A stretch of DNA of 8,517 nt from Actinomycetota bacterium (GCA_018895315.1 JAHIOK010000195.1:1-8517); one strand, 5' to 3'. Shown: positions 1-6,136, counted from the first letter of the stretch. A program made the numbers and translations. Notes: generated by a model from the letters alone, not told the origin.

Positions 1-141
1 GACGGGCGCGTGTACGCGCTGCACCACGTCGGCGAGGTGCGCGCCGGTGCGAACTACGATGCCAACGCCGCGCTCCGTGACCGCTATGCCGCAGCCTACG
101 GCGACCGCGATGCCATGGCGCGACTCGTCGCCGAGCGCTAA
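1..141 (+). CDS. 3' end of an unidentified protein (partial)
   Basis: An open frame enters from the left edge in frame 1 and ends at TAA (139-141), giving 46 C-terminal residues that end in RDAMARLVAER. The tail is rich in Ala, Arg and Asp, has no membrane segment, and reads as a soluble alpha-helical C-terminus (for example the stretch NAALRDRYAAAYGDRDAM). The codon pattern is the same high-GC style as the rest of the window, so it is very probably a real gene end. I do not recognise the family from this tail. A carbohydrate-active enzyme or sugar kinase is only a guess and I do not assign it. It converges on the GT1 glycosyltransferase gene, with 92 bases between the two stops. Confidence 0.65.
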   Translation, partial: DGRVYALHHVGEVRAGANYDANAALRDRYAAAYGDRDAMARLVAER

Positions 142-154
142 CTCGCCGCGGGAA

Positions 155-220
155 TTCCGTTACGAACGGTTTGTGTCGCCATGCCGGCGGCGCCCGCGAC
201 CAGAATCGTTCGTAAACGGA
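155..220. repeat. Inverted-repeat (REP-like) element, copy 1
   Basis: The left arm at 155-172 reads TTCCGTTACGAACGGTTT. The right arm at 207-220 reads CGTTCGTAAACGGA, whose reverse complement matches the left arm apart from one missing base. About 35 bases lie between the arms. The same arms occur again at 6069-6136, and both copies share the bases TGTCGC just inside the left arm, while the rest of the loop differs. It fills most of the gap between two convergent genes, so when transcribed it could form a long hairpin and help end transcription from either side. Whether it is a mobile REP/MITE-type element or a terminator/operator cannot be told here. Confidence 0.75.
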
Positions 221-233
221 CCTTGAGCAGGCC

Positions 234-1523
234 CTAGGGTCGGAGCAGATCGTAGGCGACGCGGGGGCCCGGGTGGTCGCGCTGCGAGGCAGCGATCCCT
301 GCGAGGAGCGCGCGATCGCTTGCGTCGCGCACCCGCAGCAGCGCCTCTGCGAGCTCGGTGACCGTGGCGGTGTTCGGGTCGAGTGCGGCCCCCGCGCCGG
401 TGCGCTCGATCGCGGCAGCGCCCGCGAATTGATCGGTCGAGAACGGCAGCACCAGCAGCGGAACGCCCTGGCCCACCGCCTCGGTCACGGAGTTGTTGCC
501 GCCATGGGTCACCGCGAGCTGCGCCCCACCGAGCAGACGCACCTGCGGCAGATACTCCCTCACGAGCCAGCCCTGCGGGATCGCGCCGAGTGCGGATGCC
601 GGGGTCGATCCGGTCGCGATGGCCGCCGGCATCCCGATCTCGGCGAGCGCCGCGGCCACGCGCTGCAGGACGTCACCACGCACCGACAGGAAGCTGCCGA
701 AACTGACGTAGGCGTAGGAACCGCTGGTGGCGCCGATCCAGCGTTCGACCTCGTCGTCGCCGGGTTCGGCTCGCTGCGTCGAACCGAGGAAGGCGTGCGG
801 TGGCAGTATTCGGCCGTCTCCGGAGGCGAGGGCTGCCGGGTAGTTGTAGAGCACCCGTTCGCCGTGCTCGGCGAACGCGTCTGTGGTTTCGGGAGCGCCG
901 GGATCGAGGGCGCGTGCGGTGCGGTTCCACTCGGCGGTGAACGACGCCGAAACCCGGTCGCAGAGTTCCCGCAGGTCGGCGAGTTCGTCGGCATCCGGGG
1001 TGAACGCCTGCGGCCACGCCGGGGGATAGCCGTACACCTCGCCGGGGATGGGAAGGGCGCTCGGATGCCCGAGCACGACGTCGCCGTAGGGCACACCCGC
1101 CGTCTGCAGGGCGAGACGCGCGCTGAAGGCGAGGTGGTCGACGAGGATCGCGTCGGGGCGAACCGCATCGATCGTCGCGAGGGTGCGACGCCCGGCCGAG
1201 ACCGGATCCCACATCAGATCGGTGAGTCGTTCGCTCGCCTGGTAGCGGAGCGTCGGCACCATCCCGCGGCGCGTTGCGTCGAAGAATCCCTGGAGAGAGG
1301 CGGATTCGTCGACCGGCTGCTCGTCGGCGCGGATGACACGGGCGTTGCTGCCGCGGCCGAGCTGCAGCTCGACGCGCTCCATGCCGAACTCACGCACGAT
1401 CGGATCGGTGGCGGGGCCCGTGGCTATCACCACCCGCTCGCCGGCGTCGCGCCACGCGGTGGCGAGCGTCGCGAGCGGCAGCAGGTGCGAGGCGTAGTCG
1501 GGGCTGATGACGAGGAGGGTCAC
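234..1523 (-). CDS. GT1-family (UGT/MGT-like) glycosyltransferase
   Basis: This 429-aa protein should be a soluble GT-B-fold enzyme moving a sugar from a nucleotide sugar to a small-molecule or lipid acceptor. The N-terminus (VTLLVISPDYASHLLPLATLATAW) has the beta strand and the SHLLP segment where GT1 enzymes carry their catalytic His (H13 here). The C-terminal half has the donor-binding signature: WLVREYLPQVRLL (319-331), VTHGGNNSVTEA (338-349), GVPLLVLPFSTDQ (353-365) and the closing GAG. The length is normal for bacterial macrolide-type GT1 enzymes. I chose the GTG start at 1523-1521 because its codon overlaps the TGA stop of the upstream HEAT-GT4 gene in a GTGA, a classic translationally coupled junction, with GGGGA about 7 nt upstream. 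The frame is open for about 400 bases further upstream, but that part lies antiparallel over the coupled gene and has no GT homology. The acceptor is unknown. There is no signal peptide or membrane segment. Confidence 0.9.
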   Translation of the reverse strand: MTLLVISPDYASHLLPLATLATAWRDAGERVVIATGPATDPIVREFGMERVELQLGRGSNARVIRADEQPVDESASLQGFFDATRRGMVPTLRYQASERLTDLMWDPVSAGRRTLATIDAVRPDAILVDHLAFSARLALQTAGVPYGDVVLGHPSALPIPGEVYGYPPAWPQAFTPDADELADLRELCDRVSASFTAEWNRTARALDPGAPETTDAFAEHGERVLYNYPAALASGDGRILPPHAFLGSTQRAEPGDDEVERWIGATSGSYAYVSFGSFLSVRGDVLQRVAAALAEIGMPAAIATGSTPASALGAIPQGWLVREYLPQVRLLGGAQLAVTHGGNNSVTEAVGQGVPLLVLPFSTDQFAGAAAIERTGAGAALDPNTATVTELAEALLRVRDASDRALLAGIAASQRDHPGPRVAYDLLRP

Positions 1524-3676
1524 AGCGGGATCCCCGCGTCGCGGATCAGCTCGGCCTCGTCCGCGGCGACTCCGCGGTACACCGGTGCGAGCGCCTGGGC
1601 CATCGCCTGGATGGTGAAGCTCTGCTTCACCATGTCGTGTGCTTCGGCGGCACGGCCGTCGTCGGCACCCGCCGCGATGTCGAGCGCGGCCGCGACGGCG
1701 TGCTCGAGGTGGCCGCGGTCCCACGTCTGGGTGAGGATGCCGGTGCGGCCGTCGGCGACATAGGTCGCGGGTCCGCCTCCATCGGGGGCGACCACCATCA
1801 GCCCGGTGGCCATGGCCTCGAGCAGTGCGATGCCGAACTCCTCCTTGACGCTCGCGCACACGTAGACCGCTCCCGGTGTTGCAATATCCGGCAGGCCGAA
1901 GCGGGCGGCAGCGAGCCAACGGGCGGCGACGTCGTTGGGACGGTGCCCGGCGATGATCAGGCCCGAGGCAGCGCGGTCGGCGGCCGGCACGGCGGCGTCG
2001 ATCCGATCGAGCTGTTCGCGTTCGTCGAGGGAAGGATGCTCGAGCTCTCCGCCGATGATGAGGAGGTTCGCGCGGTCACGGAGTGGGCCGGATGCCCAGG
2101 CTTCGACGAGGGTCGCCATGCCCTTTACCCGGTGCAGACGCCCGACGCTCACGACCAGCGGCAGTGTGCGGCGATCGGTGGGGAGGGGCTCGAGCAGTGC
2201 GCGCAGCGCCGCGATCGGCGCGGTGGGTTCCCCTCCCTGGGCGTGGGCGCGTGCTTCGTCGACCGAATGCTCGATGACCTCGAGATCGACGCCCTCCGCG
2301 ACGATCGTGTGGCGCTCCGGACGCGAGGCGATGTCGATCCCGACGAGCTGACTCATGTCGCGCGCCAGTTCCGGGCGGGGGAAGAGCACGGTGTGAGCGG
2401 CGTTCGATGCGAGGCTGTGCACGAGTCGCGCGCGGAACCAGAAGTGCTCACGCAGGTCGACGGCGCCGAAGTCCGCGCGCGTCAGTTCACCGGAGAGATC
2501 CAGCGAGCGGATCACGGCGTGCGGGTCGGGGGCGACCGTGAACACCACCGGGATGCCGAGCTCGCGGGCGACATCGGCGGCGGCGAGGCTGCCGACATCC
2601 GCCATTCGCAGATGCAGCAGATCGACCTGGCCGGCGGCCCGAAGGATGCGACGGATGCCGCGGCGCGCCGTGACGCGCAGCGGCCACGCGGCGGCCGACG
2701 GGACGGGTTCGGACCGGAGTGGAACGTGACCGTAGACGTGAACGGCCTCGGCGGAGCCGATCTCGAGCAGATCGAGGGCTGCTTGAGAGGCGGGTCCGCG
2801 CGAGAGTGTGAGAACGCGCCGCACCTCGGCCGCGGGGTCGGCGACGAGCGCGTCGCCGAGGCGCACGAGGAGCGTCGCGATGCCACCGTTGTCACCGGCG
2901 CCCGCCGCTGCGAGGGTGGGGTCGATGTCAGCGTGAAGGAACAGCTGCGCGACCGTCAGGCCGTTTTCGCGCGGGATGCGCCGCGCTGGCAGCACCTCGA
3001 GGTCGATCACGGCGAGTCGGGCGACTTCGGCGAGGCGGCCGTCGCCGCCGGCGAGGTCTTCGATCGGGCCGGTGACCTGCGGGCGGTCCGAGGTGCGCTG
3101 GCCGAGGGCGGAGACCGCGGCAACGCGGGCATCCTCCGCCTCGTCCTCATCGCGGGCCACCGTGAGCAGCACGCGCGTCGCGATGTCGGCACGCACCAGA
3201 CCCAGCGTCTCGACGAGGCGGCCACGTGCTGCGGGGTCGTCGACGCCGAGGAGGGCCGTTTCGAGGCTTACCGCGAGGGTCTGGCTGGTGGCTCCCGACC
3301 AGAGCTCGAGAGTGCGCTGGGCGAGCATGCCGGTGAAACCGCCGTCGGCGACCTGGCCGATCAGGCGCCCCATGGCATCGAACCGGGGCCGGGCGGAGCC
3401 CAATGCCCACGCGGCGTGCTCGCGGATCGAGCCGCGGTGATCCGATAGCAGCGCCGTCAGCATCCGCCCGGCCTGCTCGTCGTGGATCTCGGCGAGTGCG
3501 TGGACGGCAGCGATCGCAGCGACCTGGTCGTCGCCGCCGAGGGCTTTGCCGAGTACACGCAGGGTGCGGACACCGGGGTCGCGACCGGCCTCGAAAGCGA
3601 GGTCGTCGGCCAGCCTCATCGCATCGACGATGCCGGGTGCCTCGAGCACCGCATCGAGCGCGGTCTGGACTCCCAT
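1520..3676 (-). CDS. HEAT-repeat / GT4 glycosyltransferase fusion protein
   Basis: This 718-aa protein has two parts. Residues 1-230 are helical-repeat sequence of HEAT/PBS-lyase type, with units such as DQVAAIAAVHALAEI (50-64), REHAAWALGSA (85-95) and ARVAAVSALGQ (183-193). From about 238 a GT-B glycosyltransferase begins: GDNGGIATLLVRLGDAL (261-277) is the N-terminal donor/acceptor loop motif, then VDLLHLRMADVG (351-362), VVSVGRLHRVKGMATLVEAW (508-527), and KEEFGIALLEAMATG (611-625) with the GT4 E-x7-E pair E612/E620. The closing PDGGGPATYVADGRTGIL is also typical of GT4. The ATG at 3676-3674 has a strong GAGGAGAG ribosome site 4 nt upstream. The frame is open further upstream, but that part crosses the divergent promoter and is not coding. 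It is first in an operon with the GT1 gene. An N-terminal HEAT module is unusual for a GT4 enzyme and is probably a protein-binding or regulatory domain (inference). Sugar and acceptor are unknown. No membrane segment is seen. Confidence 0.9.
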   Translation of the reverse strand: MGVQTALDAVLEAPGIVDAMRLADDLAFEAGRDPGVRTLRVLGKALGGDDQVAAIAAVHALAEIHDEQAGRMLTALLSDHRGSIREHAAWALGSARPRFDAMGRLIGQVADGGFTGMLAQRTLELWSGATSQTLAVSLETALLGVDDPAARGRLVETLGLVRADIATRVLLTVARDEDEAEDARVAAVSALGQRTSDRPQVTGPIEDLAGGDGRLAEVARLAVIDLEVLPARRIPRENGLTVAQLFLHADIDPTLAAAGAGDNGGIATLLVRLGDALVADPAAEVRRVLTLSRGPASQAALDLLEIGSAEAVHVYGHVPLRSEPVPSAAAWPLRVTARRGIRRILRAAGQVDLLHLRMADVGSLAAADVARELGIPVVFTVAPDPHAVIRSLDLSGELTRADFGAVDLREHFWFRARLVHSLASNAAHTVLFPRPELARDMSQLVGIDIASRPERHTIVAEGVDLEVIEHSVDEARAHAQGGEPTAPIAALRALLEPLPTDRRTLPLVVSVGRLHRVKGMATLVEAWASGPLRDRANLLIIGGELEHPSLDEREQLDRIDAAVPAADRAASGLIIAGHRPNDVAARWLAAARFGLPDIATPGAVYVCASVKEEFGIALLEAMATGLMVVAPDGGGPATYVADGRTGILTQTWDRGHLEHAVAAALDIAAGADDGRAAEAHDMVKQSFTIQAMAQALAPVYRGVAADEAELIRDAGIPL

Positions 3677-3685
3677 GATTCTCTC

Positions 3686-3719
3686 CTCATACGCCCGCAC
3701 GCACGTGGGGGCGTATGAG
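3686..3719. promoter_or_regulatory. Perfect 11-bp dyad in the divergent promoter region (candidate operator)
   Basis: CTCATACGCCC (3686-3696) and GGGCGTATGAG (3709-3719) are exact reverse complements separated by 12 bases, which include the palindrome CACGTG (3702-3707). The dyad lies immediately upstream of the HEAT-GT4 gene. One arm runs into that gene's ribosome site (GAGGAG, minus strand about 3689-3684), and the other touches the candidate minus-strand -10 box. The arm-to-arm centre spacing of 23 bases is about two helical turns, which suits a dimeric repressor. If transcription starts further upstream than proposed, the same sequence would fold into an mRNA hairpin hiding part of the ribosome site. 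Either way it is a good candidate control site for the glycosyltransferase operon, possibly shared with the divergent gene. Confidence 0.6.
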
Positions 3720-3723
3720 CGTA
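3718..3723 (-). promoter_or_regulatory. Candidate -10 box of the HEAT-GT4/GT1 operon
   Basis: On the minus strand this reads TACGCT, fitting the actinobacterial TANNNT -10 pattern. It would place the transcript start near 3711, giving a leader of about 35 nt that includes the GAGGAGAG ribosome site. No convincing -35 box is seen 16-18 bases upstream. The site abuts and partly overlaps the 11-bp dyad, so a protein bound to the dyad would block it. Position and pattern only. Confidence 0.35.
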
Positions 3724-3751
3724 GCGCGCGCCGACGGCCGATCGGTTGGTC

Positions 3752-3757
3752 TAGCGT
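3752..3757 (+). promoter_or_regulatory. Candidate -10 box of the pyruvyl-transferase-like gene
   Basis: TAGCGT fits the TANNNT pattern and would start transcription near 3764, leaving a leader of about 28 nt with a GAGG ribosome site at 3784-3787 before the ATG at 3792. A second AT-rich hexamer, TAAAAT at 3776-3781, is closer to consensus but would leave only a few leader bases and exclude the ribosome site, so I prefer the first. No clear -35 box is visible for either. Confidence 0.3.
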
Positions 3758-3791
3758 TGTCCTGTTTGCCCGAACTAAAATGTGAGGTTTC

Positions 3792-4985
3792 ATGCGACTG
3801 GTCGCAATCGGTGACATCGGCATCGTCGATGCGATGATGCACATCGGCGACGAGGCGATGTTCGAAGCGCTGAGCGATGAGCTCGGGGCTCGTGGCGCCG
3901 AGATCGTGGCCGTGTCCTCTGCTCCCGATGAGTCGGCGGCACGCTATCGCGGTGCGTCGGTGGGGCGCATCCGGTTCGACGGCCTGGAGCGGGAAGCCTC
4001 GGAGCGGCGCCTCGCCGCAGTCGTTGCGTCGGCTTCCGGCGCGTCTTCCCTGCCGGAGGATGATCCTGCGTGGGGTGTCATCACGGCCGTCGCTGAAGCC
4101 GATGCTGTGGTGATCGCGGGTGCGGGAAACCTCGCATCGACCTGGCCTCTGCACGTCTACGAACGCGCGGCGCTCGGGGGCATCGCCCGGGCGTTCGGAA
4201 AGCCTCTCGCGATCACGGGCCAGACCTTCGGCCCCGACCTGCGGGGCCGCGATCGGGAACTCGTCGCACAGCTGGCGCGATCGGCTGCCCTGGTCGGAGT
4301 GCGGGAAACCGCTTCGCAGGCGCTCGCTGCAGAGTTCGGCGTCGACGCGCGACTCGGAGTGGACGACGCGTCGTTCCTGGGGTTCCCCATCGGTTCCGCG
4401 GCTTCGACGACTGCGGGGACTCCGGGTGGCGCGGGGGTGCTGGTGAGCCTCTCGCTGAGCCTCGACGGTGCGCCGCGGGCCGAGACCGTCGAGCGGGTCG
4501 CACGACTCGTTGATGCTGCCGCCGAGACCGTCGGCGGGCCGGTCGTCTTTCACGCCCACTTCGGGGCGGCTGCGGGTACAGATCCGCGTGGCGACGCCGT
4601 GCTGCACGACGAGGTGCGCGAGCGGATGCAGAGTGCCTCGACCGTGCTGCCTACCGGCGAGCCACGAGCGGCAGCGGATGCCGCGCGCCGCGCGGGGCTG
4701 CTGATCACCGGCCGCTACCACCCGGCCGTCTTCGCCTCGCCCGCAGGTGTGCCCGTCCTCGGGCTCACCACCGACGGGTACACGGTCGTCAAGCAGCGCG
4801 GAGCCCTCGCTCACTGGGGGCAGAGCGCCACCGTGCCGATCGCGCGGGCCGATGCCGACGGCATCCCGCACCTGCAGAGCCTGTGGACCGACCGGGAGCG
4901 GCTCTTCGACGAGGCCGCGGCCCGCCGCCCCGCGCACCGTGGCGCCGCCGCCGAGTGGTGGGATCGCATCGCCGCTCTGAGGTAG
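3792..4985 (+). CDS. Polysaccharide pyruvyl transferase family protein
   Basis: This 397-aa protein matches the polysaccharide pyruvyl transferase family (CsaB/WcaK/AmsJ type), which transfers pyruvate from phosphoenolpyruvate to glycans as a ketal. The N-terminus has the family opening motif in expanded form, GDIGIVDAMMHIGDEAM (7-23), where most relatives read GDxGNxGDE. Then come VVIAGAGNLAS (106-116), KPLAITGQTFGP (137-148), the VGVRETASQAL segment (168-178), a VDDASFLG acid pair (190-197), VFHAHFG (252-258), and LLITGRYHPAVFASPAGVPVLGL (303-325), where the Arg-x-His of the active site is expected. ATG 3792 is supported by TGAGG seven bases upstream. The gene is transcribed away from the HEAT-GT4/GT1 operon with 115 bases between starts, so joint control is plausible. 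No signal peptide or membrane segment is seen, so it is probably cytoplasmic. Some family members lack proven pyruvyl transfer, so the exact reaction is inferred. Confidence 0.88.
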   Translation: MRLVAIGDIGIVDAMMHIGDEAMFEALSDELGARGAEIVAVSSAPDESAARYRGASVGRIRFDGLEREASERRLAAVVASASGASSLPEDDPAWGVITAVAEADAVVIAGAGNLASTWPLHVYERAALGGIARAFGKPLAITGQTFGPDLRGRDRELVAQLARSAALVGVRETASQALAAEFGVDARLGVDDASFLGFPIGSAASTTAGTPGGAGVLVSLSLSLDGAPRAETVERVARLVDAAAETVGGPVVFHAHFGAAAGTDPRGDAVLHDEVRERMQSASTVLPTGEPRAAADAARRAGLLITGRYHPAVFASPAGVPVLGLTTDGYTVVKQRGALAHWGQSATVPIARADADGIPHLQSLWTDRERLFDEAAARRPAHRGAAAEWWDRIAALR

Positions 4986-4993
4986 AGGTCAGG

Positions 4994-5116
4994 GCAGCGG
5001 CGTCCCGGGACGGATCTCGGGTTGTGCAGCGGCGTCCCGGGACGGATCTCGGGTTGTGCCGCAGGCGTCCCGGGATGGATCTCGGGTTGTGCCGCAGGCG
5101 TCCCGGGATGGGTTGT
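4994..5116. repeat. 32-33 bp tandem repeat, four units
   Basis: Units run 4994-5025, 5026-5057, 5058-5090 and 5091-5116 (the last is shortened by about 7 bases). Each holds GGCGTCCCGGGA, then CGG or TGG, then ATCTCGGGTTGT. Units 1 and 2 are identical over 32 bases. Unit 3 has one added base in the GC(A/C)GC(A)GG lead-in and an A-to-G type change turning GGGACGG into GGGATGG. In units 1 and 2 the 12 bases CGTCCCGGGACG form a perfect palindrome. The array sits right after the stop of the pyruvyl-transferase-like gene in a convergent gap. There are no unique spacers, so it is not a CRISPR. Further decayed CCCGGG-rich sequence continues to about 5200. Confidence 0.9.
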
Positions 5117-5151
5117 TCCCCGTGGGGCGTGGGTTTCACGTCCCACGGGGA
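5117..5151. terminator. Strong hairpin between convergent genes (bidirectional terminator candidate)
   Basis: TCCCCGTGGG (5117-5126) pairs with CCCACGGGGA (5142-5151). The stem continues through one G-T wobble and CGTG/CACG, for 15 pairs around a 5-base loop GGTTT (5132-5136). It lies 131 bases after the plus-strand stop at 4985 and 107 bases after the minus-strand stop at 5209, so it can serve both genes. There is no long T tract, as is common for high-GC actinobacterial terminators. A second, shorter CCCGGG/CCCGGG hairpin follows at 5161-5182. Confidence 0.65.
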
Positions 5152-5206
5152 TGAAGGTGTCCCGGGGCGGATTCTGCCCGGGAGCCCGGACCGGTCCCGG
5201 AGAGGC

Positions 5207-6019
5207 TCAGCCGGCCGCGGGCGCGTCGGCCTCGGTGCGAGCGAAGTCGGACTTCCAGGCGCGGAAGCCTTCTTCGGTGCGACCGCGGCGCCAGTATCCC
5301 GAGATCGAGAGCTGTTGCCGGGTGAGGCCGCGCTCGGTCAGCAGCAAGGGGCGGAGGCCGTGCATGACTTCTTCGGCCTCGCCGTGGACGAACGCGTGCA
5401 CGCGACCCTCGGGCCAGTCCAGCGCGCGCACCGCGTCGACGAGCAGATCGTCCGGGTTGCCGCCGCGGCGGTAGACGTACTTCACGAGGGCGCGCTGCGG
5501 CAGTCGGAGGTCGGGTTCGCTCCCCGGTTCGTCGACGAGCAGCACGACACGCACGGATGCCGCGGCATCCAGTGCCTCGAGGGCGGCGATGATCGCGGGC
5601 GTCCCCGACTCATCGCCGACCAGCAGGTGCCAGTCCGCGGTGGAGTCAGGGCGATAGGCGCCGCCGGGCCCGTTCACCTGAAGGACGTCGCCGGCGGAGG
5701 CCGCAGCGGCCCACCGGCCCGCGACCCCTTCGTCGCCGTGCACCACGAAGTCGATCGCGAGCGTACCGGCCGCGACATCCGGGAACAGGGCGGTGTACGT
5801 GCGCACGTCGGGCATATGCTCCGGCGGGAATGTTCCCCGCAGCGCCTTCATATCGAGGGGCTCGGGGTAGGTGACTCCGGGCTTCGGGAACACGATCTTC
5901 ACGTAGCGGTCGGTGAACTCGCTGTCTGCGAACGCCGACAGATCGTCGGAGCGGAATCGTACGCGCCGGATGTCGGGAGTCACCCATTCGGTGCCGGTGA
6001 CGGTGAGAGACGTGGTCAT
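5207..6019 (-). CDS. Siderophore-interacting protein (FAD/NAD(P)H ferric-siderophore reductase)
   Basis: This 270-aa cytoplasmic flavoprotein of the ViuB/SIP family is expected to reduce ferric siderophores with NAD(P)H so that iron is released. The N-terminal FAD-binding barrel includes LTVTGTEWVTPDIRRVRF (5-22), DRYVKIVFPKPG (37-48), the flavin motif RTYTALFPD (73-81), VVHGDEGVAGRWAAAASAGD (92-111) and GPGGAY (117-122). The NAD(P)H half starts with LLVGDESGTPAI (132-143) and ends with the family hallmark ISGYWRRGRTEEGFRAWKSDF (239-259). Length is normal. I chose ATG 6019-6017, where homology begins; the open frame upstream to 6160 runs through a poly-C tract and a repeat element. GGAGG directly abuts the ATG, too close for a normal ribosome site, and a -10-like TACGCT ends 7 bases before it, suggesting a leaderless message. 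No siderophore synthesis or uptake genes are in the window, and no Fur-type box is evident. Confidence 0.92.
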   Translation of the reverse strand: MTTSLTVTGTEWVTPDIRRVRFRSDDLSAFADSEFTDRYVKIVFPKPGVTYPEPLDMKALRGTFPPEHMPDVRTYTALFPDVAAGTLAIDFVVHGDEGVAGRWAAAASAGDVLQVNGPGGAYRPDSTADWHLLVGDESGTPAIIAALEALDAAASVRVVLLVDEPGSEPDLRLPQRALVKYVYRRGGNPDDLLVDAVRALDWPEGRVHAFVHGEAEEVMHGLRPLLLTERGLTRQQLSISGYWRRGRTEEGFRAWKSDFARTEADAPAAG

Positions 6020-6025
6020 CCTCCG

Positions 6026-6031
6026 AGCGTA
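6026..6031 (-). promoter_or_regulatory. Candidate -10 box giving a leaderless SIP transcript
   Basis: The minus strand reads TACGCT (TANNNT), then six bases, then ATG. That spacing puts the transcript start on or next to the A of the start codon. It would explain why the only GGAGG is jammed against the ATG without a spacer. There is no recognisable -35 box; the equivalent position falls at the edge of the C9 tract. Confidence 0.4.
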
Positions 6032-6050
6032 TCCGCCCCGCCTTCGCTCT

Positions 6051-6059
6051 CCCCCCCCC
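6051..6059. repeat. Homopolymer tract of nine C
   Basis: Nine consecutive C (G on the coding strand of the SIP gene) lie about 32-40 bases upstream of its start, roughly where the -35 element or the start of the spacer would be. It is the longest homopolymer in the window and a likely site of replication slippage or sequencing error. Confidence 0.9.
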
Positions 6060-6068
6060 GGTGAGCGA

Positions 6069-6136
6069 TTCCGCTTACGAACGGTTTCTGTCGCTCTCAC
6101 CGAGCCCAAGGCACCGAAAACCGTTCGTAAACGGAA
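6069..6136. repeat. Inverted-repeat (REP-like) element, copy 2
   Basis: The left arm TTCCGCTTACGAACGGTTT (6069-6087) and the right arm at 6118-6136 are reverse complements over 19 bases with a single mismatch, around a 30-base loop that begins with C then TGTCGC. Copy 1 at 155-220 has the same arms and the same TGTCGC. Here the element lies upstream of the SIP start and downstream of the yidC-type stop (same strand), so it may end yidC transcription or insulate the SIP promoter. The loop, apart from TGTCGC, differs between copies, so the arms are the conserved part. Confidence 0.85.

Noticed and set aside
1524..1919. Upstream extension of the GT1 frame by 132 codons
   Set aside because: This stretch overlaps the 3' part of the HEAT-GT4 gene in another frame, is Arg/Pro-rich, and lacks GT homology. 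The GTG at 1523 with the GTGA overlap is the natural start.
1637..3448. Very long plus-strand open frame (603 codons) opposite the HEAT-GT4 gene, and a 496-codon one at 273-1763
   Set aside because: They are antisense to proteins with clear glycosyltransferase motifs, have Arg/Gly/Asp-rich composition with no recognisable domain, and are expected by-products of high third-position GC.
3677..3844. Upstream extension of the HEAT-GT4 frame by 56 codons
   Set aside because: It would cross the divergent promoter region and the start of the plus-strand gene. The ATG at 3676 has a strong ribosome site.
4994..5116. CRISPR array
   Set aside because: The period of 32-33 bases has no unique spacers; units are directly adjacent copies.
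4811..5146. Minus-strand repeat protein with PGTPAAQPEI units
   Set aside because: The periodicity comes from the intergenic tandem repeat. The frame runs antisense into the pyruvyl-transferase-like gene with no ribosome site or domain.
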